A stretch of 60,710 nucleotides of DNA from Streptosporangiaceae bacterium (GTDB lineage: Bacteria > Actinomycetota > Actinomycetes > Streptosporangiales > Streptosporangiaceae), in assembly GCA_019239975.1 (NCBI GenBank), contig JAFAZE010000063.1:1-60710 (forward strand), written 5' to 3'. Shown in pieces: positions 45,597 to 53,589 of the stretch. Below the pieces are notes generated by a model. That model searched no databases. It saw nothing but the letters and a program-made list of their open reading frames with translations, and was not told the origin of the DNA. Position 1 is the first letter of the stretch. Every line of letters starts with the position of its first letter. The translations under genes and the position numbers were made by a program.

Positions 45597-46250
45597 TTAA
45601 ATATCGGTGATCCGAAGTCCGGCGTGCACCTTGTAGCGGCGGTTGATCGCGATCAGGTTCGCGGTCAGCGCCTCCACTTGCCGTGCGTTGCGCAGGCGGC
45701 CCGCGTAGACCCCGCGCATGCCGGGAATCCGGGCGGCCAGCGCCTGCACCAGGTCGGTGGCCGCCCGGTCATCGCCGAGCACCAGGACGTCCAGGTCGAA
45801 GGACGCGATCTCCGGGTCGAGCAGCAGCCTGGCCGACACGTGGTGGAAGGCGGCGACCACGCGGCTGCCGGAGAGCAGTGCCGCCGCCTGCTCAGCGGCG
45901 CTGCCTTCGGCGACGTCCAGGGCGTAGGGGCCGCGGTCGCCGAAGCCGAGCGGGTTGACGCAGTCCACCACGATCTTGCCTTCGAGGTCGCCCGCGAGGC
46001 CGGTCAGCAGTTCCTTGTGGCCCTCCCAGGGGATCGCGGCGATCACCACGTCGGCGTTTCTCGCGGCCTCACCGTTCGCCATCCCGCGGATGCCCATTCC
46101 CAGCTCACCGGCCGCCGCCTGGGCACGCTCGGCACTGCGGGAGCCGATGATCACCTGTTGTCCCGCCTTCGCGAACTGGTGGGCCAGCCCGCGGCCCTGG
46201 TCACCCGTGCCGCCGAGAATGGCGATCACCAGCTTGTCGACGTCGGTCAT
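45597..46250 (-). CDS. npdG: NADPH-dependent F420 reductase
   Basis: A 217-residue coenzyme-F420:NADP oxidoreductase that transfers hydride between F420 and NADP. The Rossmann loop is IAILGGTGDQGRGLAHQFAK, then IIGSRSAERAQAA (phosphate-binding Arg/Ser for NADP), VVIAAIPWEGHKELL, VDCVNPLGFGDRGPYAL and HHVSARLLLDPEIASFD. Its presence implies that the organism makes F420. The gene is isolated and convergent with panB. Confidence 0.9.
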   Translation of the reverse strand: MTDVDKLVIAILGGTGDQGRGLAHQFAKAGQQVIIGSRSAERAQAAAGELGMGIRGMANGEAARNADVVIAAIPWEGHKELLTGLAGDLEGKIVVDCVNPLGFGDRGPYALDVAEGSAAEQAAALLSGSRVVAAFHHVSARLLLDPEIASFDLDVLVLGDDRAATDLVQALAARIPGMRGVYAGRLRNARQVEALTANLIAINRRYKVHAGLRITDI

Positions 46251-46453
46251 GATGCGATCCTCTCAGAGTTAGCCCGGGGGATGCCCCCGGACCCCCGCCC
46301 CGCTGCGGTGCCCGCCGTAGCATCACGCGGCCGGGGAGCCGCAAGAGCCTCCCGCGGGCCGCGCGATCGCGGAATGCGAGCCGCTAACGCGGCTCACTCC
46401 GCGCTCTCCTGGCTGGGGGTGCGGAGAGTGGCCGATCGTTGCACTATGGAGAC

Positions 46454-47203
46454 GTGGATGCGGATCAGGTGGCAACGCTGCGCGCGCTGCTCGCCCCAAC
46501 CGGATGGATCGAGCGGACCCGGGTGTTCGCGCGGGCGCTGCGCCGCTCGACTAAAACGCCGGGCGGACTGCTGGTGGTCGGCACTCCGGAGGAGGAGCCC
46601 TGGCACCTGACCGCGCACCTCGACGAGGAGAGCCGGCTGTGCGGGATCCCCGTGCTGATGCCCACGCTCGTCCGGTGGGCACCGCCCGCGGACGCGCCGC
46701 CGCACCTGCGGGTCGGGCTGGAGCGGCTCGAGGCGGCGCGGCGCGGCGAGACGCTGTTCGTCGTGACGCCGACGACCGCGCCCGTGCCGCTGCTGGAGCG
46801 GGTCAGCGACGCGCGGAAGGTGGGCGCGACGATCCTGGCCCTGGATCAGGGCGATCCCGAGCTCGAGGCGCTGGCGCATGAGGCGCTTGTGGTGCCCAGC
46901 CGGGCGCCCGGAACGCTAGAGGCTGATGGCGTTCCTGGGGCTGGCGGTGTCAGTGTGACAGACGAGGCCGGTTTGACTGCTGATACGAGAGCTGCCGCCG
47001 AGGCTGCGGCCGCTGCCGCGGCGGCCGCGGCGGCCGCGGCAGGCGGGCAGGAGCCGGGATCGGGGCTGGTCACGTTCGGGGCGGTGCAGCATCTGGTGAG
47101 CGCCGCCGCCGGTGAGCGAGCCGAACGTGGCGGGCGAGGCGTGCGGGGACTGCGAGACCGGGTAGCGCGGCTGCTCGACGCGGTGAGCGGGCCGAGCGCG
47201 TAG
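46454..47203 (+). CDS. Conserved actinobacterial protein, SIS-like fold
   Basis: A 249-residue protein of unknown function. Its first ~155 residues alternate strands and helices (VVGTPEEEPWHLTAHLDEES, ARRGETLFVVTPTTAPVPLL, RKVGATILALDQGDPELEAL, LVVPS), which looks like a sugar-isomerase (SIS) type fold, though no substrate loop is certain. A linker with an AAAEAAAAAAAAAAAAA run (residues about 180-200), encoded by GCG/GCC codons, separates a C-terminal helix LVTFGAVQHLVSAAAGERAE. The GTG at 46454 has GGAG close before it; a TTG at 46439 is also open. Context (panB to map) is core-like. Confidence 0.75.
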   Translation: MDADQVATLRALLAPTGWIERTRVFARALRRSTKTPGGLLVVGTPEEEPWHLTAHLDEESRLCGIPVLMPTLVRWAPPADAPPHLRVGLERLEAARRGETLFVVTPTTAPVPLLERVSDARKVGATILALDQGDPELEALAHEALVVPSRAPGTLEADGVPGAGGVSVTDEAGLTADTRAAAEAAAAAAAAAAAAAGGQEPGSGLVTFGAVQHLVSAAAGERAERGGRGVRGLRDRVARLLDAVSGPSA

Positions 47204-47204
47204 G

Positions 47205-48065
47205 TCACGCGTCGAGGCTCAGGACCATCGTGGGGCGCTCGATGACGTGGTCGGGGCGCAGCGGGCGGACGGCGGTGCCGATCGCGAAGAACTCGGTGGT
47301 GTGCGCGCCCCAGGTGTGACTGTGCTGCCGCAACTGCACGCCGACGATGCCCTCGGCGTGCAGCGCCTCGGCCTCGGCCTGCATGCGCGACATGGCCAGC
47401 TCGCGGGCGTCGTACAGGGCCTGGGTGAACTGCTCGATCTCGACGTTCCGCCCGACGTTCCCGATCTTGCTGCCGAGGCGCTGGTGCGCGATGTGGTAGA
47501 CGCAGGAGCCCATCACCATGCCCAGCGGGGCGTACCCGGCACGGATCAGCGTCCAGAAGTCCTGCCCGGACAGGTCGGAGGTGAACGGCTGGTTCTTGTT
47601 GTTGCGCCACCGGTCGACGCCCCCGCCGCCGGCGCCCGGCTCCGCCTTGACCGCGGTGCCGACGGCGATGAACTCGGCGATGTCGGCGCCGAACTCCTTC
47701 ATCTCCACGTCCAGGCGCACGCCGACGATCCCGTCGGCCTGCAGCGCGTCGGCCTCCGCCTCCATCCGTGACATGGCGAGCTCGCGCGCGTGGTACATGG
47801 CCTGGGACAGGACGTCGAGTTCCTGGTTGCGCCCCCAGCGGCCGATCTGCAGCCCGACGTGGTAGATCGAGCTGCCGAGCACCAGCCCGAGCGGGCGGAA
47901 GCCGACCTCCCGGACCAGCAGGAACTCGTTGACCGACAGGTCGGAGGTGAAGATCGACCCGGGTCGCCCCGGCTGCAGTTCGGCGAGCCGCCGCATCGCG
48001 TCCTGCGGGACGCCGGCCGCGTCGAGTTCGGTGGCGGCCTGCTGGGGAGCCTGCTGGTCTGTCAT
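47205..48065 (-). CDS. Double YbjQ-like (heavy-metal-binding domain) protein
   Basis: A 286-residue protein made of two similar halves, each a YbjQ/PF01906-type domain. Half one: FTSDLSVNEFLLVREVGFRP then YHARELAMSRMEAEADALQA, GIVGVRLDVEM and EFIAVGTAV. Half two: FTSDLSGQDFWTLIRAGYAP, YDARELAMSRMQAEAEALHA, GIVGVQLRQH, EFFAIGTAVRP. Family members are small pentameric proteins of unknown biochemical role. It starts 7 bases after the stop of a similar upstream gene, so the two were probably duplicated and are cotranscribed. Confidence 0.85.
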   Translation of the reverse strand: MTDQQAPQQAATELDAAGVPQDAMRRLAELQPGRPGSIFTSDLSVNEFLLVREVGFRPLGLVLGSSIYHVGLQIGRWGRNQELDVLSQAMYHARELAMSRMEAEADALQADGIVGVRLDVEMKEFGADIAEFIAVGTAVKAEPGAGGGGVDRWRNNKNQPFTSDLSGQDFWTLIRAGYAPLGMVMGSCVYHIAHQRLGSKIGNVGRNVEIEQFTQALYDARELAMSRMQAEAEALHAEGIVGVQLRQHSHTWGAHTTEFFAIGTAVRPLRPDHVIERPTMVLSLDA

Positions 48066-48072
48066 CTCAACC

Positions 48073-48993
48073 TCACGTTCTGTTTGCCCCGATATTGACC
48101 CGTGCCGCCTGGCGCCGCTGCGGGTCGAGCGAGAGGATGGCCAGGGCCGGAGGCCCGGCGCGTTCGGCGTTTCGCGAGAAACGGACGATGGCGGTGCCGA
48201 TGTTGGTCACCTCGACGATGTGGTCGCGGCGGCCTTCCTGGGACGGGCACTCGCGCTCGCGCACCCGCATCTCCATCGAGGCGACCACCACGCCCTCGCC
48301 GCCGAGCCGCTTCACGTCGGCCTCGAGCTGGTGCCTGGCGTCGTGCCTGGCGTCGTTGACCAGCTCGGTGTAACCGGTGACTTCGGTGTTGCCCGCTCCC
48401 CACCGGGTCTGGGCGACGGTGGCGAAGTCGTCGTGCCGGGCGCCGATCGAGATGCCCAGCGCGAGCCCGGCCGGAACCCAGCCTTTGGCGATGAGCTTGG
48501 CGAAGTCCTGGCCGGACAGGTCGGAGGTGAACGGGCGCCGCCTCGGCGGGGCGCCCGGCGCGCGCACCGCGGTGCCGATCGCCTTGAACTCGAGCCCGCC
48601 CGCCGGGAAGGAGCCGATGGACAGCCGCACGCCCACGACGCCGTGGCCGCCCAGCTCCCGGCACTCCTCCACCATCCGGTCGATGGCCTTGTGCCGCGCC
48701 TGGTACAGGGTCTGCACCAGCGGCCCGAACGAGCCGTAGCCGCCCCGCGAGGACACCTGCGTCACGCCCTGGTACGGCACGCCGAACCCGAAGGATCCCC
48801 ATGAGCCGGGGCAGCCGTAGCCGCCGGTGTAGCCGATGTTGTACACGGCCGCGCCGAGCACCTGGCCCACGGGCTGGAAGCCGGCGCCGCGAATAGCGGT
48901 GAACTCGTCCGAGGAGAGTGCCGAACCCCAGGTACCGCTCTCCCGGATCTCGGCCATCCTCGCCTCAGCGGCCGGCGGCAGGTGTTCGCTCAC
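48073..48993 (-). CDS. Double YbjQ-like (heavy-metal-binding domain) protein
   Basis: A 306-residue paralog of the following gene, again with two YbjQ-type halves. Half one: LSSDEFTAIRGAGFQPVGQV, a Gly/Tyr-rich insert (GYTGGYGCPGSWGSFGFG), then YQARHKAIDRMVEECRELGG, HGVVGVRLSIGSF and EFKAIGTAVRAP. Half two: FTSDLSGQDFAKLIAKGWVP, VNDARHDARHQLEADVKRLG, EGVVVASMEMRVRE, EVTNIGTAIVRFS. The insert contains the only cysteine of that segment. Function unknown. It is the first gene of the pair. Confidence 0.85.
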   Translation of the reverse strand: MSEHLPPAAEARMAEIRESGTWGSALSSDEFTAIRGAGFQPVGQVLGAAVYNIGYTGGYGCPGSWGSFGFGVPYQGVTQVSSRGGYGSFGPLVQTLYQARHKAIDRMVEECRELGGHGVVGVRLSIGSFPAGGLEFKAIGTAVRAPGAPPRRRPFTSDLSGQDFAKLIAKGWVPAGLALGISIGARHDDFATVAQTRWGAGNTEVTGYTELVNDARHDARHQLEADVKRLGGEGVVVASMEMRVRERECPSQEGRRDHIVEVTNIGTAIVRFSRNAERAGPPALAILSLDPQRRQAARVNIGANRT

Positions 48994-49030
48994 GCCCTCA
49001 AGACTAGTCCCGCGCGTCCGCCGTCAAAGA

Positions 49031-49207
49031 CTAGTCCTGCGCGTCCCATTCCTCGTTCCGCTGCCTGACGAGATCTAGCGCGTGGCTGGCGGCCTCCCGG
49101 GTGGGGTAGGGCCCGAGCAGATCCTTGCCGGGGCACGCGGTGTCCTCGGGCTCGACCGTGTTGTGCCGGAGGCAGAACCACCATCGCTGTTCACTTCCCA
49201 TGGACAT
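49031..49207 (-). CDS. Small conserved protein with Cys/His motif
   Basis: A 58-residue protein (56 from the second ATG at 49201). It reads [20 protein letters not shown], then [20 protein letters not shown] and a final helix [16 protein letters not shown]. The Cys-x-x-His pair and the later ACPGK cysteine could hold a zinc ion; the second half resembles an SPOR-like or helical tail. I recall similar small proteins in actinobacteria, always unnamed. GGGAG lies 4 bases before the first ATG. It starts 14 bases from map, divergently. Confidence 0.7.
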   Translation of the reverse strand: MSMGSEQRWWFCLRHNTVEPEDTACPGKDLLGPYPTREAASHALDLVRQRNEEWDAQD

Positions 49208-49221
49208 TAGACTCCCAAATT

Positions 49222-50070
49222 ATGGCCACCGTGCTTCATCCGGGCCGGCTTTCCCCGACCCGGCAGGTTCCCGCGCACATCGTCCGCCCCGAGTACGTCG
49301 GCAGGAAGGGTCCCCGGCTGGGAGAGCCCGACGTCAAGGACCCCGGCACCATCGCGCGGATGCGGGTCGCGGGCAAGCTGGCCGCGCAGGCGCTGGAGGA
49401 GGTCGGCAGGCATGTGGCGCCCGGCGTCACCACCGATTTCCTGGACCAGGTCGGCCACGACTTTCTCGTCAGCCACGGCGCCTACCCGTCCACGCTGGGT
49501 TACCGCGGCTACCCGAAGTCGCTGTGCACCTCGGTCAACGAGGTGATCTGCCACGGCATCCCCGATGACACGGTGATCAACGACGGCGACATCGTCAACG
49601 TTGACATCACCGCGTACATCGACGGCGTGCACGGCGACACGAACGCCACGTTCGGCGCCGGCAACGTCGACGAGGAGTCGCGGCTGCTGGTCGAGCGCAC
49701 CCGCGAGGCGATGATGCGCGGCATCCGCGCGGTCGCGCCCGGGCGACCGCTGAACGCGATCGGCCGGGTCATCGAGTCGTACGCACGCCGGTTCGGCTAC
49801 GGCGTCGTCCGTGATTTCACCGGTCACGGGATCGGCACCACGTTCCATTCGGGCCTGGTCGTCCCGCACTACGACGATCCGGACAACGACGTGATCATGG
49901 AAACGGGGATGACGTTCACGATCGAGCCGATGCTCACCCTCGGCACGATCAAGTACGACATATGGCCCGACGGGTGGACGGCGGTGACCAAGGACCGGCG
50001 GCGCACCGCGCAGTTCGAGCACACCATTCTCGTCACCGAGGGCGGCCACGAGATCCTCACCCTGCCGTAG
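49222..50070 (+). CDS. map: Methionine aminopeptidase, type I
   Basis: A 282-residue metalloprotease that removes the first methionine of new proteins. The five metal ligands sit in [20 protein letters not shown] (two Asp), [11 protein letters not shown] (His), FTIEPML (Glu) and [11 protein letters not shown] (Glu). The N-terminal 40 residues include [19 protein letters not shown], an extension typical of actinobacterial MetAP1 with a PxxP-like element. It is probably a second map gene, as the first is usually with the ribosomal protein operon. Confidence 0.96.
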   Translation: MATVLHPGRLSPTRQVPAHIVRPEYVGRKGPRLGEPDVKDPGTIARMRVAGKLAAQALEEVGRHVAPGVTTDFLDQVGHDFLVSHGAYPSTLGYRGYPKSLCTSVNEVICHGIPDDTVINDGDIVNVDITAYIDGVHGDTNATFGAGNVDEESRLLVERTREAMMRGIRAVAPGRPLNAIGRVIESYARRFGYGVVRDFTGHGIGTTFHSGLVVPHYDDPDNDVIMETGMTFTIEPMLTLGTIKYDIWPDGWTAVTKDRRRTAQFEHTILVTEGGHEILTLP

Positions 50071-50105
50071 CGGGGCCGTGGCGTGATCCGTCTAGGGTTG
50101 GTGGC

Positions 50106-50602
50106 GTGATCGAAGCGGTCGTGTTCGACCTGGACGGGGTGCTGATCGACTCCGAGCCGGTGTGGGAGGAGGTGCGGCGGGAGGTCGTCGCGTCCCGCGG
50201 CGGGCACTGGGCGCCGGACGCCCAGAACCGGCTCATGGGCATGAGCACCGCCGAGTGGTCCCGCTACCTCAGCGAGGAGCTGGGCGTCGGCATGGCGCCC
50301 GGCGCGGTGGCGTCGCTCGTCATCGAGCGGATGGCGGCACGCTACCGGCAGCACCTGCCGCTGATGCCCGGCGCCGTCGAGGCGGTCCGCGCGCTGGCCG
50401 CGCGGTGGCCGCTCGGCCTGGCCAGCTCGGCGCCGCGGAGGACTCCTCGAACGGGCTGCGCTCCGCCGCGGCCGCGGGGTGCCAGGTGATCGCGGTTCCG
50501 CATCCCCGCTACCCGCCCGCCCCGGACGCGCTGAAGCTGGCCCGGCTGGTGCTCGCCGGCCTCGGGGAGCTCACCCCGGACGCCGTCGCCTCGCTGGGTT
50601 AG
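50106..50602 (+). pseudogene. HAD-family phosphatase with internal deletion
   Basis: A beta-phosphoglucomutase-like HAD gene missing its middle. From GTG 50106: IEAVVFDLDGVLIDSEPVWE (nucleophile Asp), the cap domain SRYLSEELGVGMA, then PLGLASSAP, where the frame breaks. The sense resumes in another frame as AAEDSSNGLRSAAAAGCQVI and ends VLAGLGELTPDAVASLG. Roughly 50-60 residues with the conserved Lys (KPAPD-type motif III) are missing, and the phase has changed. The joint lies in GCGCCGCGG at about 50432, suggesting deletion between short repeats. It is not functional as read. Confidence 0.85.
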
Positions 50603-50637
50603 GTGACAGGGCGGGCGGCGCCGGGTATGGGACACCG

Positions 50638-50826
50638 GTGACAGTAAGCGAGTTCAGCAGGCAGCATGTGATCGACGTGCTGCGGAGGACGGGGTTTCCC
50701 GAGCTGGCCGAGAAGGCGCAGCTCGAGCTGCCCGATCCGGTGGACATGGAGACTCTCGACAGGTTCATCGCACCCTACGGCCTGACAAGGGATCACCTCA
50801 TCAGCCGGATGGGCGGCAGCCCCTGA
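50638..50826 (+). CDS. Small conserved actinobacterial protein
   Basis: A 62-residue, acidic protein: VTVSEFSRQHVIDVLRRTGF, PELAEKAQLELPDPVDMETL, then IAPYGLTRDHLISRMGGSP. I recall similar short proteins ending in RDxLISRMGGSP in other actinobacteria, without a known role. Two helices and a helix-turn-like spacing suggest a small adaptor or DNA-binding protein. The GTG at 50638 follows a GGG-poor leader. A long hairpin follows the stop. Confidence 0.75.
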   Translation: MTVSEFSRQHVIDVLRRTGFPELAEKAQLELPDPVDMETLDRFIAPYGLTRDHLISRMGGSP

Positions 50827-50830
50827 ACGC

Positions 50831-50886
50831 GCATGATCACGGGTCGTTGCGGCCGTCCTGGCAGCCATTCTGACCCGTGATCATGC
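50831..50886. terminator. Long inverted repeat, probable bidirectional terminator
   Basis: Perfect 15-bp arms, GCATGATCACGGGTC (50831-50845) and GACCCGTGATCATGC (50872-50886), around a 26-base loop. It starts 5 bases after the small-protein stop and ends 20 bases before the stop of the convergent permease gene. The ATGATCACGG core is shared with the mosaic repeat at 42622-42691. Confidence 0.75.
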
Positions 50887-50905
50887 ACTCCGCGGGAGGG
50901 CGGCC

Positions 50906-51751
50906 TCAGGCGTCGCGCTTGCGGAACAGGATGCCGCCGGCTATGAGCAGGACCGCCGTGTAGGCACCGAGCACGGCGAACTGGCCCCACGGGGAGAACA
51001 GGTGCTCCGGCGGCGGCCCCACCGTGGTGGACAGCGCCTCACCCGCCGAGCTCGGCAGCCACCGGTGAATGTCCCAGAACCAGGACTGCGGCAGCAGGTG
51101 CGCGAGGATCGGGATCACGAACAGCACCCCGATCACGGTCGTGATCGTTCCTGCGGTGTGCCGGATCATGGCGCCCACCCCGTAGGCGAACAGGCCGCAT
51201 ATCGACACGTACAGGACGCTGCCGATGATGGCCCGCAGCACGTTGGGCTCGGACAGCGTGGCGCCGTGGTGGGTGGACGCGAGCAGCGCCTGGCCGAGGA
51301 AGAACGAGATGAAGGCCGCCACGAACGTGACCACCAGCGCGATGCAGGTGAACACGACGGCCTTCGCCGCGTAGACGACGCCCCGCCGCGGCATCGAGGT
51401 GAGCGACGTACGGATCATCCCCGTCGAGTACTCGGAGGTCAGCACCATCGCCCCGAGGACCGTGATGACGAGCTCGCCCAGGTAGAACAGGCCGCCGAGG
51501 CTGGCCTGCGTCGCGTCGAAGGACGCCTGGTCACCCGGCGACATCTGATTCCAGTGTGCGGCGGTGCCCCCGGTGATCGCCGCGCCCAGCCCGATGCTGA
51601 TCGCGAGCAGCACGAGCAGCGTCCAGTAGGTGGAGCGGACCGAACGGATCTTGGTGAACTCCGAGCGAAGCGCGCCGCCGAAGCCCGCGCGCCCCGAGGC
51701 GGGGGGCAGCTCGGCGAGGCGGACCGCCTCCGGTGCCGTGGTGGTAGCCAT
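50906..51751 (-). CDS. ABC exporter permease
   Basis: A 281-residue integral membrane protein of the ABC-2 type with about six membrane segments (for example TLLVLLAISIGLGAAITGG, ELVITVLGAMVLTSEYSTGM, CIALVVTFVAAFISFFLGQA and FAVLGAYTAVLLIAGGILF). SEYSTGMIRTSLTSMPRR is the conserved E-loop of these permeases. It starts one base after the stop of the ATPase gene, so the two make one exporter. Such pairs export peptides, antibiotics or lipids. Confidence 0.93.
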   Translation of the reverse strand: MATTTAPEAVRLAELPPASGRAGFGGALRSEFTKIRSVRSTYWTLLVLLAISIGLGAAITGGTAAHWNQMSPGDQASFDATQASLGGLFYLGELVITVLGAMVLTSEYSTGMIRTSLTSMPRRGVVYAAKAVVFTCIALVVTFVAAFISFFLGQALLASTHHGATLSEPNVLRAIIGSVLYVSICGLFAYGVGAMIRHTAGTITTVIGVLFVIPILAHLLPQSWFWDIHRWLPSSAGEALSTTVGPPPEHLFSPWGQFAVLGAYTAVLLIAGGILFRKRDA

Positions 51752-51752
51752 G

Positions 51753-52736
51753 TCAGACCCCGCTTCCGATGTGCGGCTGCGGCGCGGCCGCCGGGCCCGG
51801 CTGGCTCGCGGCCTCGCCGGATCCCTGGCCGGGCGTGGCCGCGTGGTACTCGACGCTGTCGGCGGTCAGCTCCATGAACGCCTCCTCGAGCGAGGCGCGC
51901 AGGAGGGTCAGCTCGTGCAGCCGGATGCCCTTCTCGAAGGCGATGTCGCCGACCCGGTCGGCGGTCATGCCCTGCACGATCAGCGTGCCGTCGCCCGACG
52001 CCGACGCGCTGCCGCCCTCGGCGGCGACGGCCATCACCAGCTGGTCCGGCGACGGCGTGCGCACCCGCACCGACGCACCGGAGCTGCGCGCGATGAACTC
52101 GGCCATCGAGCAGTCCGCGATGAGCCGCCCCCGGCCGATCACGATCAGGTGGTCGGCGGTGTTCTCCATCTCCGACATCAGGTGGCTCGACACGAAGACC
52201 GTGCGGCCCTCGGCGGCCAGCGCCTTCATCAGGTTCCGGATCCACAGGATGCCCTCGGGGTCCAGCCCGTTCACCGGCTCGTCGAACATCAGCACCCTGG
52301 GGTCGCCGAGCAGGGTCCCCGCGATGCCGAGCCGCTGGCTCATGCCGAGCGAGAAGCCCTTGGAGCGCTTGCGGGCCACCTCGGACAGGCCGACCAGGTC
52401 GAGCACCTCGCCGACGCGGCGCTTCGGAAGGTTGTTGGTCTGCGCCAGGCAGAGCAGGTGGTTGTAGGCGCTCCGGCCCCCGTGCACGGCCTTGGCGTCC
52501 AGCAGAGCGCCGACCTCCCGCATCGGGTAGGCCAGGTCGTGGTATCGCTGCCCGTCAACCGTGACGCTGCCGCCGTCGGGGTAGTCGAGCCCGAGGATGA
52601 GCCGCATCGTGGTGGTCTTACCGGCGCCGTTCGGGCCGAGAAAGCCGGTTACCTTGCCCGGTTCGATCGCGAACGACAGGTCGTTGACCGCGACCTTGTC
52701 GCCGTAGCGTTTGGTGAGGCCCCGTACCTCGATCAT
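51753..52736 (-). CDS. ABC exporter ATP-binding protein
   Basis: A 327-residue nucleotide-binding subunit of the DrrA/BcrA type. Walker A is GPNGAGKTTTM near residue 39, Q-loop near MREVGALLDAK, signature SLGMSQRLGIA, Walker B RVLMFDEPVNGLD and switch His in VFVSSHLMSEME. The C-terminal ~90 residues are a regulatory domain (VRVRTPSPDQLVMAVAAEGG). The ATG at 52736 follows CCATGAT with no strong ribosome site. The nearest upstream DNA holds three copies of a 17-base repeat (52861-52978). Confidence 0.94.
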   Translation of the reverse strand: MIEVRGLTKRYGDKVAVNDLSFAIEPGKVTGFLGPNGAGKTTTMRLILGLDYPDGGSVTVDGQRYHDLAYPMREVGALLDAKAVHGGRSAYNHLLCLAQTNNLPKRRVGEVLDLVGLSEVARKRSKGFSLGMSQRLGIAGTLLGDPRVLMFDEPVNGLDPEGILWIRNLMKALAAEGRTVFVSSHLMSEMENTADHLIVIGRGRLIADCSMAEFIARSSGASVRVRTPSPDQLVMAVAAEGGSASASGDGTLIVQGMTADRVGDIAFEKGIRLHELTLLRASLEEAFMELTADSVEYHAATPGQGSGEAASQPGPAAAPQPHIGSGV

Positions 52737-52860
52737 GGGAATCAGTGTCCTCTCTATGCGAGACGAACCCAGTCTCGCCGGCCTGCCCCGCCCGCGCGTC
52801 GGCCGCAGTGATGATTCCCGCTCCGCCCTGGGGCTGATTCGGGGCGCCGCCCGGTGATCG

Positions 52861-52978
52861 GCCGTGACGGAGTGACCGCATGGGCCGTTCCCACCGCCGC
52901 CCCGCGCGAGCGCCGCGACGGAGTGACCCACGTCGGCTGCCCCTGCCCGCCGCCCGTGAGCGCCGCGACGGAGTGACC
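52861..52978. repeat. Three copies of a 17-base repeat, 50-bp spacing
   Basis: GCCGTGACGGAGTGACC (52861-52877), GCCGCGACGGAGTGACC (52912-52928) and GCCGCGACGGAGTGACC (52962-52978), at intervals of 51 and 50 bases; the DNA between is diverged. They lie between the ABC ATPase start and the cupin stop, in an intergenic gap of 266 bases. Confidence 0.85.
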
Positions 52979-53002
52979 ACTCTCCGTTTGGAATCAATAT
53001 TT

Positions 53003-53524
53003 TTATACTGAACGGGCGGTGGCTGCTCCCACGTGCAGGCTCACCGAATAGCCGTGGCCGGCGCCGAGGATGGCGTGCGCGCGCGGGCGCCCGCCGTGCA
53101 CCATGGTGCGGCCGGGGCGCAGCGGCGCGGCGCCCGGTCCGCCGGCCGATTCCTCGGCGGCCTCGCCCGCGATCAGCGTGGCGAGGCGGCAGGCGCATTC
53201 GGTGGTGCCGCCGGGCGGCATGACGAGCAGCCACGCCTCGTGCCCGGCCTCCGCCTGCAGGGGGACGCGAACCGGGCGTTCCGGGTCGAACCGAACCAGG
53301 TCCCACCAGCGCTGCGGCGTGGCGGCGAGCCGGGCGAGCTCACGGGACAGCGCGCCGAGCGTCGGCGCGGGCTGTGCGGGCCCGTCCGCCACGGCGGCGT
53401 GCGTCGCGGCGGCGTCCGCCACGGCGGCGTGCGTCGCGGGAACGGCGGGCGGGGGGACGCGCGGCCATGGACGTGGCTGCGCGAGCTGGGCAATTTCCGG
53501 CGCCACGGAGATGTCGAGGTTCAC
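53003..53524 (-). CDS. Cysteine-dioxygenase-like cupin protein
   Basis: A 173-residue cupin of the cysteine dioxygenase type. WWDLVRFDPERPVRVPLQAE, EAWLLVMPPGGTTEC, LATLIAGEAAE, LRPGRTMVHGG and YSVSLHVGAA follow the family line. The HxH metal pair expected in the LHDHGG region is not there: the sequence at that place reads TECACRLATL, and the later His (in RPRAHAIL) remains. It may bind metal by Cys-x-Cys or have lost activity. An N-terminal ~60-residue Ala/Pro-rich part contains a repeated THAAVADAA unit. GTG 53524 follows GAAGGA. A Cys-rich leader ORF lies upstream on the same strand. Confidence 0.75.
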   Translation of the reverse strand: MNLDISVAPEIAQLAQPRPWPRVPPPAVPATHAAVADAAATHAAVADGPAQPAPTLGALSRELARLAATPQRWWDLVRFDPERPVRVPLQAEAGHEAWLLVMPPGGTTECACRLATLIAGEAAEESAGGPGAAPLRPGRTMVHGGRPRAHAILGAGHGYSVSLHVGAATARSV

Positions 53525-53589
53525 GGTAGTCCTTCGCGCGGGGGGCTCTTGAGTCCCCGGAAGACGGCAGGGTCAGCTATGAGCGGTTG

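Noticed and set aside
52861..52978. A CRISPR array
   Set aside because: Three 17-base repeats are too short and too few, and spacers share sequence; no cas genes are present.
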